The translations under genes were made by a program, and so were the position numbers. A stretch of DNA of 14,632 nucleotides from JANQGH01 sp039030175. Lineage in GTDB: Bacteria > Pseudomonadota > Alphaproteobacteria > DSM-16000 > Inquilinaceae. Below the pieces are notes generated by a model. It saw only the letters and a list, made by a program, of their open reading frames with translations. It was not told where the DNA came from and searched no databases. The DNA lies in contig JBCCER010000110.1 of the NCBI GenBank assembly GCA_039030175.1, forward strand, positions 1 to 14,632, in the 5' to 3' direction. This document shows, in pieces, positions 1 through 6,815 of this stretch (positions are counted from its first letter, which is position 1; each line of letters begins with the position of its first letter).

Positions 1-21
1 CTGCTGGGCAAGGAGGGTTGA
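1..21 (+). CDS. Possible last codons of an upstream gene (partial)
   Basis: Frame 1 reads six sense codons (Leu-Leu-Gly-Lys-Glu-Gly) and then TGA at 19-21, directly abutting the GTG proposed as the xseA start. The codons are GC-rich at third positions, as in coding sequence here. Six residues cannot identify a protein. In many alphaproteobacteria purD is near xseA, but nothing here shows it is purD. A second candidate in frame 2 would end with a TGA overlapping the ATG at 58. Confidence 0.2.
   Translation: MLGKEG
11..16 (+). promoter_or_regulatory. Strong Shine-Dalgarno site for xseA
   Basis: A full AGGAGG lies 5 nt upstream of the GTG at 22. This favours the GTG over the in-frame ATG at 58, which has no recognisable ribosome binding site directly before it. 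Confidence 0.55.
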
Positions 22-1557
22 GTGCCCGTCGCGTGCTTGTATCATGCCCAAACCGCCATGACGCAAGACCTGACTTCCGGTGCCACGCCGCCCGACAACA
101 CGCCTGAATTCTCGGTCACCGAGATATCCGTCGCACTGAAGCGGACGGTCGAGGAACGATTCGACCATGTTCGAGTTCGAGGCGAGGTCTCGCGTCCGTC
201 GCGACCCAGGTCCGGGCACCTCTATTTCACCCTGAAAGACGAGCGCTCTGTCCTGGACGCGGTGTGCTGGCGCGGGACCGTCAACCGCCTTTCCGTCCAA
301 CCCGAAGAGGGGATGGAAGTGGTCGTCACCGGCAGGCTGACCACCTACGCCGGCAGCTCGAAATACCAGGTTGTGGTAGAACAACTTGACCTCGCCGGCG
401 AGGGCGCGCTGCTCAAGCTGTTGGAAGAGCGCCGCAAGCGACTCGCTGCAGAAGGTCTTTTTGCCGAAGAGGCAAAGCGTCTGTTGCCGTACCTGCCGTG
501 CGTCATAGGCGTGGTCACCTCCCCGACTGGGGCGGTGATTCGCGATATCCTGCATCGGCTGGCCGACCGCTTTCCGCGCCATGTGCTCTTGTGGCCCGTC
601 TCTGTTCAGGGTGAGAAGGCGGCCGAGCAAGTCGCTGGGGCGATCAATGGCTTCAACGCGCTCTCCCCTGACGGCCAAGTTCCCAGGCCAGACCTGTTGA
701 TCGTCGCGCGCGGGGGCGGTAGCCTCGAGGATCTGATGGCGTTCAATGAAGAAATCGTGGTGCGCTCCGCTGCGGCCAGCACGATCCCGCTAATCTCAGC
801 CGTTGGGCACGAGACCGATACGACGCTGATCGATTTTGCCGCTGACCGACGAGCGCCGACACCAACGGCCGCCGCCGAAATGGCCGTGCCCGTCCGGGCC
901 GACCTGCTAGCCGATCTTGCTGAACGAGAACGCCGCCGTCAGGCAAGCGTGGCGCGGATCCTACGTGATCGGCGAACTCAGTTGGATGCCCTCGCTCGAG
1001 CTATCGCCAGACCCAAACAGGTCCTCGAGACTCCAGTGCAGCGCCTCGACCATCTATCGGTTCGCCTCGACCGAAGTGCGATCGACAGGCTGGGCCGGCT
1101 GCGGGCACGCCTTGCCGAACAGGCGGCGAAGCTCGTCCATCCGCGCCAGCGGCTGGCTGAGCGGGCACGTTTGCTGAGGCTCATGGCCGACCGCCTCGAT
1201 CCCGCGATCGTGACCCGCCGCATCGCCGAAGGCGGCCGCCGCCTTGCTGAACGAGCTGAGAGAATTGACAATGGCATGGCGCGACAGATGGGCCGCATTG
1301 GAGATCGGTTTGAGCGCGCGTCCAGCCTGCTTGAAAGCTGCTCATATCGCCGCGTCCTGGATCGCGGTTTTGCCGTTGTTCGGGGGGAGGATGGAACGGC
1401 AATCACTCGTGCCGCCGCCCTGAAACCCAACCGCGCGATCCGGTTGGAGCTAGCCGACGGGAACCGCGGTGCCGTGATCACCGGCGCACCACGCGCCGCG
1501 CGCCGAGCCTCGCCGTCAGACGACGCCCAGGGTGACCTGCTCTCACCGAAAGACTGA
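22..1557 (+). CDS. xseA: Exodeoxyribonuclease VII large subunit
   Basis: Large subunit of the cytoplasmic exonuclease VII (XseA with several XseB), which degrades single-stranded DNA to oligonucleotides from both ends in repair. The protein is 511 aa. An N-terminal OB-fold starts near residue 29 and includes the family-typical GEVS...SGHLYFTLKDE stretch. The catalytic domain follows with GGGSLEDL (231-238) and SAVGHETD (259-266, His263 and Asp266). It then has an Arg-rich, probably coiled-coil region (about 295-425) and a C-terminal segment containing DRGFAVV. Length and motif order match the family. The GTG at 22 is chosen because of an ideal AGGAGG. The ATG at 58 would give 499 aa and still keep the whole OB-fold, so the first 12 residues are uncertain. 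The gene converges on lpxK with 27 bp between the stops. No xseB is in the window. Confidence 0.93.
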   Translation: MPVACLYHAQTAMTQDLTSGATPPDNTPEFSVTEISVALKRTVEERFDHVRVRGEVSRPSRPRSGHLYFTLKDERSVLDAVCWRGTVNRLSVQPEEGMEVVVTGRLTTYAGSSKYQVVVEQLDLAGEGALLKLLEERRKRLAAEGLFAEEAKRLLPYLPCVIGVVTSPTGAVIRDILHRLADRFPRHVLLWPVSVQGEKAAEQVAGAINGFNALSPDGQVPRPDLLIVARGGGSLEDLMAFNEEIVVRSAAASTIPLISAVGHETDTTLIDFAADRRAPTPTAAAEMAVPVRADLLADLAERERRRQASVARILRDRRTQLDALARAIARPKQVLETPVQRLDHLSVRLDRSAIDRLGRLRARLAEQAAKLVHPRQRLAERARLLRLMADRLDPAIVTRRIAEGGRRLAERAERIDNGMARQMGRIGDRFERASSLLESCSYRRVLDRGFAVVRGEDGTAITRAAALKPNRAIRLELADGNRGAVITGAPRAARRASPSDDAQGDLLSPKD

Positions 1558-1584
1558 GATCCGAGGTGTGTTGCGCCAGCGACA

Positions 1585-2574
1585 CTACTCTGACGTATCA
1601 AGCAAGCTCACGAGAAGACCGTCCAGAAGTTGGGGATCCGCCCAGGCCACCTGTACCTCGACGATCTCGACAAGTTGCCTCGCCTCGATTGGCAGGCGAG
1701 CAAAATCCTTGGTCGTTGTGACAAGTGTTGCCTCGGCCGCGGATGCCATTTCGGCCAGACGCATAATGTCGTCGGCGTCGTAGCGGTGATGGTCCGGAAA
1801 GGCATATCGGCTGACCAAGTCCGCCCCTAGTCGGCTCAGCATGTCGAAGAATTTCTGAGGCCTGCCAATGCCTGCAAATGCCACGATGGTTTGATCCCGC
1901 AGCCGGCGGGCGTCGCTGTTGGGTTCCAGTTGGGCTTTGAGGAGGGGAAGCCCTGTCGCGACCAACCGCTCGCGCAAGGTTCCGTCCCGCTTTTCCTCGC
2001 CCATTAGTACAATGGCATCGGCCCTGGTAAGGCCGTCTTCAGGGCGCTCGCGCAGGGGACCGGCTGGAATGATACGCCCATTGCCGAATCCGGATTGGGC
2101 ATCGACGACAAGCAGCGAAAGATCCTTGGCAAGAGACGGGTTTTGAAAGCCGTCATCCATGATGAGCAACTCGGCGCCGTCCTGTTTGGCCAAACGCGCG
2201 CCGGCGACCCGGTCCCGCGCGACATAGACCGTACCGTAGGCGGCTAGCAGCAGAGGTTCGTCGCCGACATCCTGCGCCGTATGGATACTAGGGTCGACAC
2301 GCAACGGTCCGGCAAGGCGCCCGCCATACCCCCGTGTGAGAAAGGCAGCCAACGTGCCCATTTCGGCGGTTCGTTTGGCCAAGGCGATTGCCGTCGGCGT
2401 CTTGCCGGTTCCGCCGGCAACGAGGTTACCAACGCAGATGACTTTCGGCCCGACCCGCGTAGGGCTCGTCCGTCGGTGACGGCGTCGGCCCACGCCGCCA
2501 TAGAGGGCGCCAAGAGGCGAAAGCAAGTTGGACCGCAGACCGGGGTGGCCGTACCAAAAACTCGGCGCTTTCAC
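1585..2574 (-). CDS. lpxK: Tetraacyldisaccharide 4'-kinase
   Basis: LpxK uses ATP to phosphorylate the 4'-position of the tetraacyldisaccharide-1-phosphate lipid A precursor, giving lipid IVA at the inner face of the cytoplasmic membrane. The 329 aa protein has the expected N-terminal region (WYGHPGLRSNLLSPLGALY), a Walker A loop AGGTGKT (53-59), the TRGYGG motif, the DDGFQN motif near residue 140, and FPDHHRY near residue 240. The start is a GTG whose first bases overlap the waaA stop codon (GTGA, 4-nt overlap), so translation is probably coupled to waaA. It is the last gene of the minus-strand run plcP-agt-waaA-lpxK. Its product is the substrate of WaaA. Confidence 0.95.
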   Translation of the reverse strand: MKAPSFWYGHPGLRSNLLSPLGALYGGVGRRRHRRTSPTRVGPKVICVGNLVAGGTGKTPTAIALAKRTAEMGTLAAFLTRGYGGRLAGPLRVDPSIHTAQDVGDEPLLLAAYGTVYVARDRVAGARLAKQDGAELLIMDDGFQNPSLAKDLSLLVVDAQSGFGNGRIIPAGPLRERPEDGLTRADAIVLMGEEKRDGTLRERLVATGLPLLKAQLEPNSDARRLRDQTIVAFAGIGRPQKFFDMLSRLGADLVSRYAFPDHHRYDADDIMRLAEMASAAEATLVTTTKDFARLPIEARQLVEIVEVQVAWADPQLLDGLLVSLLDTSE

Positions 2575-3848
2575 AGTTGCCGCCCTTTGGCCAGCAGCGG
2601 CGACAGGGTGTTCATGACGACATCCAGCATGCCGGCGTTGGCTTGGGCTACGGCTTCTGCCGCCTCCGTCATTGCTAGGCGTGCTGCCTCGTCGCTCAAA
2701 AGGCGATCGACTTCGGATGCCGTATCCTTAGCATTGTCGACCCAGGAAAGTCCGCCCTCTGTTGCCAAATCAGTCATAACGTCGGCAAAATTTTCGACAT
2801 TACGGCCCGTCATAACCGCGCAGTTGAGTTGCGCCGGCTCGATGGGATTGTGGCCGCCGATCGGAACCAGAGACCCGCCAACCAGGACAATAGGTGCGAC
2901 ACGCAGAAAGGCTCCCATCTCCCCCAGCGTGTCGGCGAGATAGACTTGGTCATCGCTCGCAGGCAGCCCGCCTTTAGACCGACTTTTTGCAATCCACCCG
3001 GCCCGGCTGATCAAATCGGCAATCTCGGGCGCCCGCTGAGGGTGTCTGGGAGCCAGAATCAGTAGTAGATCTGGCCGCGATTGAAGCAGGCGCTGATGTG
3101 CGTCCAGACAGACCTGCTCTTCGCCTTCATGGGTGCTGGCGGCAAGCCAGACTGGCCGGTCGCCAATTGCGTCTTCCAACCGCTTCACATCTTGCTGGTC
3201 CGCAGGTGGCGGTGGCGCCGCATACTTGATGTTACCGGCCTGCCCAAGCTGCGTGATGCCAAGATCGGCGAGCTTGGCGGCTTCCTGCATGCTCGCGGGC
3301 AAGACCATGCTGAAGACCGCCATCAGGGATTGCAGCGCCCCAGGCGCCATGCGCCAACGAGCGGCTGAGCGGCCGCTCATCCTTGCGTTTAGCATCACGG
3401 CGGGGATGGATCGGCCGGCAATTCCGTCCAGCAGATTTGGCCACAGCTCTGATTCCAGCCAAATCGCCAGGTCAGGCTGCCAGTGGCCGAGGAAGCGGTC
3501 GACATAGGCCATGCGATCAAGCGGCACATACTGGTGGAAGGCGCGAGGCGGAAGGCGGGATTCGAGCAACTGTGCGGCCGACACCGTATGTGTGGTCAGC
3601 AGCACCGATAAGTCTTGTTCCGTCGCCAAAAGGCGGTCGATCAACGATAGAACCGATAGTGATTCCCCGACACTCGCACCGTGAATCCAGACCAGGCTGC
3701 CGTCAGGGCGGGGTCGACCGGCGATGCCCAACCGCTCGCCTCGGCGGGCCGGGTCTTCCTTGCCGCGCTCCGTGCGTCGCTTCAGCAGCAGCGGGACCAG
3801 CGGTCCTGCCATTGTGGTTACGCCGCGATAGAGGGTTCTGATCATCAC
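2571..3848 (-). CDS. waaA: 3-deoxy-D-manno-octulosonic acid (Kdo) transferase
   Basis: WaaA (KdtA, family GT30) transfers Kdo from CMP-Kdo to lipid IVA at the cytoplasmic membrane, starting the LPS core. The 425 aa protein contains the catalytic-Glu motif WIHGASVGE (Glu62), ESELWPN, the ASTHEGEE and APRHPQR stretches, and GGSLVPIGGHNPIEPA in the C-terminal Rossmann domain. The N-terminal membrane-anchoring helix is short and weakly hydrophobic (about residues 10-22). The start is either GTG at 3848 or the adjacent ATG at 3845, and no strong Shine-Dalgarno separates them. The gene overlaps lpxK by 4 nt and lies 61 nt downstream of agt on the same strand. Whether it adds one, two or more Kdo units cannot be told from sequence. 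Confidence 0.95.
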   Translation of the reverse strand: MMIRTLYRGVTTMAGPLVPLLLKRRTERGKEDPARRGERLGIAGRPRPDGSLVWIHGASVGESLSVLSLIDRLLATEQDLSVLLTTHTVSAAQLLESRLPPRAFHQYVPLDRMAYVDRFLGHWQPDLAIWLESELWPNLLDGIAGRSIPAVMLNARMSGRSAARWRMAPGALQSLMAVFSMVLPASMQEAAKLADLGITQLGQAGNIKYAAPPPPADQQDVKRLEDAIGDRPVWLAASTHEGEEQVCLDAHQRLLQSRPDLLLILAPRHPQRAPEIADLISRAGWIAKSRSKGGLPASDDQVYLADTLGEMGAFLRVAPIVLVGGSLVPIGGHNPIEPAQLNCAVMTGRNVENFADVMTDLATEGGLSWVDNAKDTASEVDRLLSDEAARLAMTEAAEAVAQANAGMLDVVMNTLSPLLAKGRQL

Positions 3849-3909
3849 GCCGGTTTAGCGGCGCGTCCGGACCGCGTCCATCCCGGATCGACGCTGATCG
3901 CCTAACGGT

Positions 3910-4908
3910 TCAGCCGAACGGTGCGAGGTTGTCGAAGAACTGCCGTGTTGCGTTTGGCCAACTTCTGGAAAGCGCGTATTCGCGGCAGACCTCTGGCGGT
4001 AGCTTAAGGGCACCTTCGACGGCACGGGCCAGATCCTCGTCAAGACAGCCCACACCATTGCCATCGATAACGTCCAGCGGGCCTTGCACGGGATAGGCCG
4101 CCACCGGCACTCCGCTGGCTAGAGCCTCTAGCATGACCAAGCCAAACGTGTCAGTGCGCGAAGGAAAAACGAAAACGTCCGCCGCAGCGAAGTACTGAGC
4201 TAGCTCCTCGCCTTCCTTTGGGCCGACGAAGCGGACCTCAGGATAGCGTCTTACAAAGCCATCCAGCTGAGGCCCGCCGCCCACCACCACCTTGCTGCCC
4301 GGTAGATCAAGCCGCAGGAAGGCGTCGAGATTCTTCTCCACCGCTACCCGGCCAACAAACATTGAGACGGGACGGGGCAGATCCAAAAATCCTTTTTCGC
4401 GGGGATGAAAAAGCGATGTGTCGACGCCCCGGCTCCAGCGGACAAGCTTACTGAATCCACGATCGGTCAGCCGCTTTTCAAGCGTGGGCGTGGCGACCAT
4501 CGTCCGCACCGCTGGATCGTGGAACCGCCGCATTAGCGCATAGGTCCATGTCAGCGGCGCGCGCGTGCGCAGCCAAAGATACTCCGGGAACTGGGTATGA
4601 AAGCTGGTGGTGAACGGCCATTTGCGTTTCAGACAGATGGACCGCATCGCCCAGCCTAGAGGGCCCTCGGTGGCGATATGAACGGCATCGGGGGCGAACT
4701 CTTTGGACAGGTGTTTCAGCCGGCGTTTCGGTTTGAGGGCGAGTTCGATTTCCTTGTAGGTCGGCATCGCCATCGTTCGAAAACGATCGGGCCCGATAAT
4801 CTCCACCTCGTGGCCCTGCGCCCGTAACTGTTTGGACGTGGTGTCCAAAGTGCGGACCACGCCGTTGACCTGAGGAAACCAGGCGTCGCTGACGATGAGA
4901 AGGCGCAT
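3910..4908 (-). CDS. agt: GT4 glycosyltransferase, probable diacylglycerol glycosyltransferase (Agt-like)
   Basis: A retaining GT-B fold glycosyltransferase of family GT4, 332 aa, probably cytoplasmic and membrane-associated. The start resembles MgtA/Agt proteins (SDAWFPQVNGVVRTL, residues 7-21). Other family marks are IATEGPLG, SFHTQFPEY, RWSRGVDTSLF, FVGRVAVEKN and FPSRTDTFG. The donor-binding acidic motif is D253-x7-E261, with Asp in place of the usual first Glu. From memory this closely resembles the alphaproteobacterial Agt group, which makes monoglucosyl- or glucuronosyl-diacylglycerol during phosphate limitation. The gene starts 20 nt after plcP ends, and a plcP-agt pair is the known arrangement for that pathway. 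Sugar donor and acceptor are inferred, not proven. A mannosyltransferase or LPS-core role, suggested by waaA-lpxK downstream, is the alternative. Confidence 0.78.
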   Translation of the reverse strand: MRLLIVSDAWFPQVNGVVRTLDTTSKQLRAQGHEVEIIGPDRFRTMAMPTYKEIELALKPKRRLKHLSKEFAPDAVHIATEGPLGWAMRSICLKRKWPFTTSFHTQFPEYLWLRTRAPLTWTYALMRRFHDPAVRTMVATPTLEKRLTDRGFSKLVRWSRGVDTSLFHPREKGFLDLPRPVSMFVGRVAVEKNLDAFLRLDLPGSKVVVGGGPQLDGFVRRYPEVRFVGPKEGEELAQYFAAADVFVFPSRTDTFGLVMLEALASGVPVAAYPVQGPLDVIDGNGVGCLDEDLARAVEGALKLPPEVCREYALSRSWPNATRQFFDNLAPFG

Positions 4909-4928
4909 TGGGGTTTAACTCCCTGGCG

Positions 4929-5741
4929 TCAGGCCGCTGCCCGCTCTGGCGCGGTGCCAAGCTGACCGGCATCGTTCAAGACGGTTTTCGCGTCGCTCCC
5001 CCAGCGCAAAACCTCGAGTTGTCCGTCCTTGTGCTCAACCAGAGCGGTGCAGCTCTCGACCCAATCCCCGTCGTTGCAATAGGTCAGGCCGCCGATCTGC
5101 TTGAGTTCCGCAGTGTGGATGTGGCCGCAAATGACGCCGTCAAGCCCACGCCGTTTAGCCTCGTCGATGAGCGCCCCTTCGAAGCGGCCGATGAAGTCGA
5201 CAGCGCGCTTCGTCGTCCGCTTCAGATAGGCGGACAGGGACCAATAGGAAAATCCGAGGCGCCGACGCAGAGCGTTTACCCAGGTGTTTAGCGCCAACAG
5301 CAGGACATAGATTTTGTCGCCGAGATGGGCGAGCCATTTCGCATGACGCACGACGACGTCAAATTGGTCGCCGTGGATGACGAGGAACCGCCTGCCGTCA
5401 GCGGTTTCATGCACCGCGTCGTCGACCAGCCTTACGGCACCGAACTCGTTGCCAAGAAAGAACCGGGCGAATTCATCATGATTGCCCGGAATGTAAGTGA
5501 TCTCGGCGCCTTTGCGGCCCTTTCTCAACAGTTTTTGTACCACGTCATTGTGCGATTGGGGCCAATGCCAGCTGCGCTTCAGGCGCCAGCCATCGACGAT
5601 GTCGCCCACCAGGTAGAGGCGATCGCAACTTGTCCGTTTGAGAAAATCGAGTAGCAGGTCAGCCTGACAGGCTTTGGTGCCGAGATGGATGTCGGAGATG
5701 AAAATCGTCCGATAGTGCCGTTCCGCCGTCTCGGTGGACAT
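4929..5741 (-). CDS. plcP: PlcP-type phospholipase C metallophosphatase
   Basis: Calcineurin-like metallophosphoesterase, 270 aa from the ATG at 5741. The five metal-site motifs are in order: DIH (Asp17, His19), GDIVD (46-50), GNHD (86-89), HGDQ (123-126) and GHIH (206-209). The DGWRLKRSWHWPQ stretch after the second motif, and DWVESCTA near the C-terminus, are what I recall from PlcP of Sinorhizobium and marine alphaproteobacteria. PlcP cleaves phosphatidylcholine and other phospholipids to diacylglycerol when phosphate is scarce. Such genes are often auto-named UDP-2,3-diacylglucosamine pyrophosphatase (LpxH). The pairing with an Agt-like transferase favours PlcP. The ORF can be extended to a GTG at 5801, but the alignable protein begins at MSTETAERHYRT, the ATG has a weak CGGAA upstream, and the extension would cover an inverted repeat. 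Confidence 0.82.
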   Translation of the reverse strand: MSTETAERHYRTIFISDIHLGTKACQADLLLDFLKRTSCDRLYLVGDIVDGWRLKRSWHWPQSHNDVVQKLLRKGRKGAEITYIPGNHDEFARFFLGNEFGAVRLVDDAVHETADGRRFLVIHGDQFDVVVRHAKWLAHLGDKIYVLLLALNTWVNALRRRLGFSYWSLSAYLKRTTKRAVDFIGRFEGALIDEAKRRGLDGVICGHIHTAELKQIGGLTYCNDGDWVESCTALVEHKDGQLEVLRWGSDAKTVLNDAGQLGTAPERAAA

Positions 5742-5777
5742 CGAGCATTCCGCAAGCAGCCAGTTTCTGATGGCTGA

Positions 5778-5811
5778 GTAAGTCGTTGCGTTTTTCTCCA
5801 CAACAACTTAC
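5778..5811. repeat. Inverted repeat, 11-bp arms, upstream of plcP
   Basis: The left arm GTAAGTCGTTG (5778-5788) and right arm CAACAACTTAC (5801-5811) are inverted copies with one mismatch, around a 12-nt spacer that includes five T. The element lies 37-70 bp upstream of the plcP ATG. It could be an operator or a hairpin in the plcP leader. It is not followed by a T-run in a way that suggests a normal terminator for either flanking gene. Confidence 0.6.
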
Positions 5812-5837
5812 GCAAGGTCTTGAATGATTCGAGGGAA

Positions 5838-5855
5838 ATTTCAAGTAATTGAAAT
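5838..5855. promoter_or_regulatory. Palindrome overlapping the dagK -35 box
   Basis: Perfect 7-bp inverted arms ATTTCAA / TTGAAAT surround GTAA. The right arm contains the TTGAAA that serves as the -35 hexamer of the dagK promoter, so a protein bound here would compete with RNA polymerase. The operator role is inferred from position. Confidence 0.45.
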
Positions 5856-5877
5856 GGGCTTGCAGCCAGACGATAAT
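5849..5877 (+). promoter_or_regulatory. Sigma70-like promoter of dagK
   Basis: TTGAAA (5849-5854), an exact 17-bp spacer and GATAAT (5872-5877) fit the sigma70 consensus well. The predicted transcription start near 5884 leaves a leader of about 27 nt before the ATG at 5911. This supports that ATG rather than the longer ORF beginning at 5824. Confidence 0.55.
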
Positions 5878-5910
5878 ATTATTGACAAAAATTCTTCATA
5901 TTTGACTGGA

Positions 5911-6807
5911 ATGACTGAGAATTCGACGCCGTTGGATCTGTTTCGTTTGCTGGTGATTCGCAACCCCACCGCTGGACAGAGACGGTCGCGGCGCTTTCGC
6001 GATGGTCTCGATCGTCTGCGCGCGACAATTGAGGAAGTCGACGTCAGCGAAACGGCGGCCAAGGGTGATGCGACCCGAATTGCCAGTGCGGCCATGAATG
6101 TCGATGCAGTGGTAGCAGCCGGTGGTGATGGAACGATCAACGAAGTGATCAGCGGGCTGATCGCGCGGCCCGGTGGGCCTCTTCCCCTCGGCATCTTGCC
6201 GTTGGGCACTGCAAATGTTCTGGCGAATGAGCTGGGGTTGCCGGTCGCGATGCCGGCCGCAGCAGCCACAATTAAGCAAGGCCGGTTGAGTCATATCCAT
6301 CTCGGCAACGCCAACGGACATGCCTTCGCGATGATGGCAGGCGTCGGCTTCGACGCAAAGGTGGTGGCAGACCTGCCATTGGGCCTGAAGCGGGCAATAG
6401 GGAAAGGGGCCTATGTCTGGCAAACGGCAAGACAATGGCTGCGACCCTTACCGGGCCCATATCGGGTGACAGTAGGCGATGAGGAACTCACCGCAAGCGC
6501 GGTGATCGGCGCTAAGGGCCACTATTATGGGGGCAGATTTGTTCTGGCTCCTAAGGCTGATCTGCGCGATCCATCCCTGGAACTCTGCGTCTTTTTGGGA
6601 CGCGGGCGCTGGGCCGCGCTTCGGGCCCTGGTTGGTCTCGTTACGGGCCGCGCACACCAGCTCAGCGGCGTTCGCATCATCACCGCGCGCTCGGCCAGAA
6701 TTGAGGGGCCGGAGCTAGAGCCCGTGCAAGCCGACGGCGACATCATCGCGCATTTGCCGGTGGATCTGTCTGTGATGCCGACTCCGCTGCCGGTGATCGT
6801 TCCGTGA
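5911..6807 (+). CDS. Diacylglycerol kinase-family lipid kinase (YegS/DagK type)
   Basis: Soluble or peripheral lipid kinase of the DAGK catalytic family, 298 aa. It has an N-terminal VIRNPTAG (15-22), the nucleotide-binding signature GGDGT (71-75), then GILPLGTANVLANELGLP. A C-terminal beta-rich domain includes the AGVGFDAKV stretch and ends with QADGD and a short tail. The family phosphorylates diacylglycerol or sphingoid/other lipids, and the substrate cannot be read from sequence. Its position, divergent from plcP-agt, makes diacylglycerol a natural candidate, returning it to phosphatidate. The ORF is open from 5824, but the extra 29 codons are AT-rich and contain the promoter. The ATG at 5911 places the protein start where family members begin, although its Shine-Dalgarno is poor. 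It converges on pmbA with 8 bp between stops. Confidence 0.85.
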   Translation: MTENSTPLDLFRLLVIRNPTAGQRRSRRFRDGLDRLRATIEEVDVSETAAKGDATRIASAAMNVDAVVAAGGDGTINEVISGLIARPGGPLPLGILPLGTANVLANELGLPVAMPAAAATIKQGRLSHIHLGNANGHAFAMMAGVGFDAKVVADLPLGLKRAIGKGAYVWQTARQWLRPLPGPYRVTVGDEELTASAVIGAKGHYYGGRFVLAPKADLRDPSLELCVFLGRGRWAALRALVGLVTGRAHQLSGVRIITARSARIEGPELEPVQADGDIIAHLPVDLSVMPTPLPVIVP

Positions 6808-6815
6808 GGTCGCTG

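Larger units (their letters stand above)
5742..5910. promoter_or_regulatory. Divergent plcP/dagK regulatory region
   Basis: This 169-bp gap between the chosen starts of plcP (-) and dagK (+) is clearly more AT-rich than its flanks. It contains a sigma70-like promoter, a short palindrome and a larger inverted repeat, listed separately. I searched for a Pho box (two TGTCAT-like half sites 11 bp apart) and found only one isolated TTGTCA on the minus strand (5883-5888) without a matching partner. I could not find a convincing plcP promoter. Confidence 0.6.

Noticed and set aside
1558..1584. Bidirectional terminator between xseA and lpxK
   Set aside because: I saw no GC-rich stem followed by a T-run in the 27-bp gap.
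978..1601. 207-codon open frame opposite xseA
   Set aside because: Arg/Ser-rich translation typical of the antisense frame of a GC-rich gene, entirely inside a clearly identified xseA.
2281..2943. 220-codon open frame opposite lpxK and waaA
   Set aside because: It crosses two well-supported genes on the other strand and its translation has no family-like motif.
3849..3909. Small gene between agt and waaA
   Set aside because: The 61-nt gap has only short GC-rich dyads such as TCCGGA and no credible start or frame.
4929..5741. Assignment of the metallophosphatase as LpxH (lipid A UDP-2,3-diacylglucosamine hydrolase)
   Set aside because: The nearby lpxK and waaA make this tempting, but the DGWRLKRSWHWPQ and DWVESCTA stretches and the paired Agt-like gene fit PlcP better. 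Alphaproteobacteria commonly use LpxI for the LpxH step.
5882..5910. TTGACA at 5882-5887 as a -35 box for dagK
   Set aside because: No -10 hexamer lies 16-18 bp downstream; the TTGAAA-17-GATAAT pair upstream is much better.
6808..6815. Terminator between dagK and pmbA
   Set aside because: The stops are only 8 bp apart and no hairpin is visible.
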